A DNA stretch of 13,291 bases from JBBSOW01 sp038259365. Its GTDB lineage: Bacteria > Actinomycetota > Actinomycetes > Propionibacteriales > Propionibacteriaceae. The notes below the pieces were generated by a model, which saw nothing but the letters and a program-made list of their open reading frames with translations, was not told the DNA's origin and did no database searches. Location of the stretch: contig JBBSOW010000084.1 in assembly GCA_038259365.1 (NCBI GenBank), positions 1 through 13,291 of the forward strand. Direction: 5' to 3'. The position numbers were made by a program, and so were the translations under genes. How positions within the stretch are numbered: position 1 is the first letter of the stretch; every line of letters begins with the position of its first letter. Shown piece after piece: positions 12,915-13,291 of the stretch.

Positions 12915-12962
12915 GCGAGCGCAGGCTACTCGACGCGCAAAGGCGCGCTAGCCAAAGCTCGC
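12915..12962. other. Nested three-stem inverted repeat (candidate structured RNA or terminator)
   Basis: Three pairs of perfect arms are nested. The outer pair is GCGAGC (12915-12920) with GCTCGC (12957-12962), the middle GGCTA (12924-12928) with TAGCC (12949-12953), and the inner CGCGC (12934-12938) with GCGCG (12943-12947), around an AAAG loop. Internal loops are GCA/AAA and CTCGA/C. It lies in the 257-bp gap between the toxin and the LigD-like gene, 6 bases after the 18-bp palindrome. The rest of the gap (12963-13090) shows no feature I recognise. Confidence 0.45.
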
Positions 12963-13117
12963 TGTCGGGGGCATCGGCTGGGCCGGCCTCGGGGTTCATG
13001 GAGATTCGATCTCACCAGGACATGCGTCGAGGATATCCCGAAGCAAGTGGCTGTTGGGGGCGGCAGGACCGCTCAGTCCGGCGACAGTGGTTGACTTTGC
13101 TCACCACGTTCTCCGCG

Positions 13118-13123
13118 TAGGCT
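13118..13123 (+). promoter_or_regulatory. Candidate -10 element for a leaderless LigD-like transcript
   Basis: TAGGCT lies six bases before the ATG at 13130. A TTGACT at 13091-13096 resembles a -35 box but is 21 bases away, longer than the usual 16-19, so the -35 is uncertain. Confidence 0.45.
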
Positions 13124-13129
13124 CTCGCT

Positions 13130-13291
13130 ATGGCACGCGCTGCAACTCCGGCGATGGAGATCGACGTGGACGGGCGGACGGTCCGGGTGTCCAATCCGGA
13201 CCGGGTCTACTTCCCCGAGCTGGGCCTCACCAAGGCCGATCTGGTGGAGTACTACCTCAGCGTGGGCGACGGCATCGTCAACGCGCTGCGC
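13130..13291 (+). CDS. LigD-type polymerase (primase-polymerase) domain protein, partial
   Basis: The first 54 codons of a gene that continues past the right edge. The peptide contains MEIDVDGRTVRVSNPDRV, YFPELGLTKADLVEYYLSV and GDGIVNALR. This is the N-terminal part of the LigD polymerase domain of bacterial non-homologous end joining (archaeo-eukaryotic primase superfamily), with the conserved NPD(K/R)VxFP and TKxDLVxYY motifs. Whether it is a stand-alone polymerase, as often found in mycobacteria and relatives, or the start of a full polymerase-nuclease-ligase LigD cannot be told, and the catalytic Asp residues are outside the window. The ATG at 13130 has no ribosome site but a -10 hexamer six bases before it. 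If a ku gene lies nearby it is not in this window. Confidence 0.85.
   Translation, partial: MARAATPAMEIDVDGRTVRVSNPDRVYFPELGLTKADLVEYYLSVGDGIVNALR

Noticed and set aside
12845..13120. Small plus-strand frame of 91 codons in the gap after the toxin
   Set aside because: No ribosome site, overlaps the toxin end, covers the palindrome and hairpin, and shows no domain or helix pattern.

Overview
The window is GC-rich, densely coded DNA from an actinobacterium. The gene families support this (a ThrE-type amino-acid exporter, a four-helix YvlD-type membrane protein, a stand-alone LigD-like polymerase domain, GTG and TTG starts). So does the repeated placing of a TAnnnT-type -10 hexamer six or seven bases before a start codon, the layout of leaderless transcripts. 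The genus cannot be fixed from this sequence. No tRNA, rRNA, insertion sequence, phage structural gene or CRISPR array was seen.

Left part (1-4070). On the minus strand are a YvlD-type membrane protein, an alpha/beta hydrolase and the start of a pyridoxamine-phosphate-oxidase-like stress protein. Divergent from them on the plus strand are an aldo/keto reductase and a BASS-type ten-helix transporter. The transporter meets a minus-strand APH-type kinase tail to tail, and an 18-bp tandem duplication spans the transporter's stop codon.

Middle (3327-7954, minus strand). Reading right to left: a ThrE-type threonine/serine exporter, then a tight cluster of MarR regulator, DHA2 (14-helix) drug:H+ antiporter and APH-fold kinase. 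MarR and antiporter are 3 bp apart, and antiporter and kinase probably overlap by 8 bp. A good promoter and an AT-rich imperfect palindrome at the marR start suggest a self-repressed efflux operon.

Regulatory centre (7955-10635). A BCCT (betaine-type) osmolyte transporter on the minus strand ends at a strong hairpin. It diverges from an orphan OmpR/PhoB-type regulator on the plus strand. The 221-bp space between them holds four perfect 22-bp tandem repeats next to the BCCT ribosome-binding site, and a pair of 11-bp-spaced direct repeats just before the regulator gene. The regulator has Ser where the phosphoacceptor Asp should be, so it probably does not work as a classical two-component partner. 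This is the most interesting locus in the window.

Right part (10671-13291, plus strand). A flavin disulfide oxidoreductase keeps its redox cysteine pair but lacks the usual C-terminal catalytic His. It is followed by a two-gene toxin-antitoxin-like operon (RHH plus DUF433-like antitoxin, DUF5615 PIN-like toxin, GTGA overlap) with a 19-bp palindrome in its promoter. A 257-bp gap with an 18-bp palindrome and a nested three-stem inverted repeat comes next, and then the first 54 codons of a LigD-type polymerase-domain gene run off the end.
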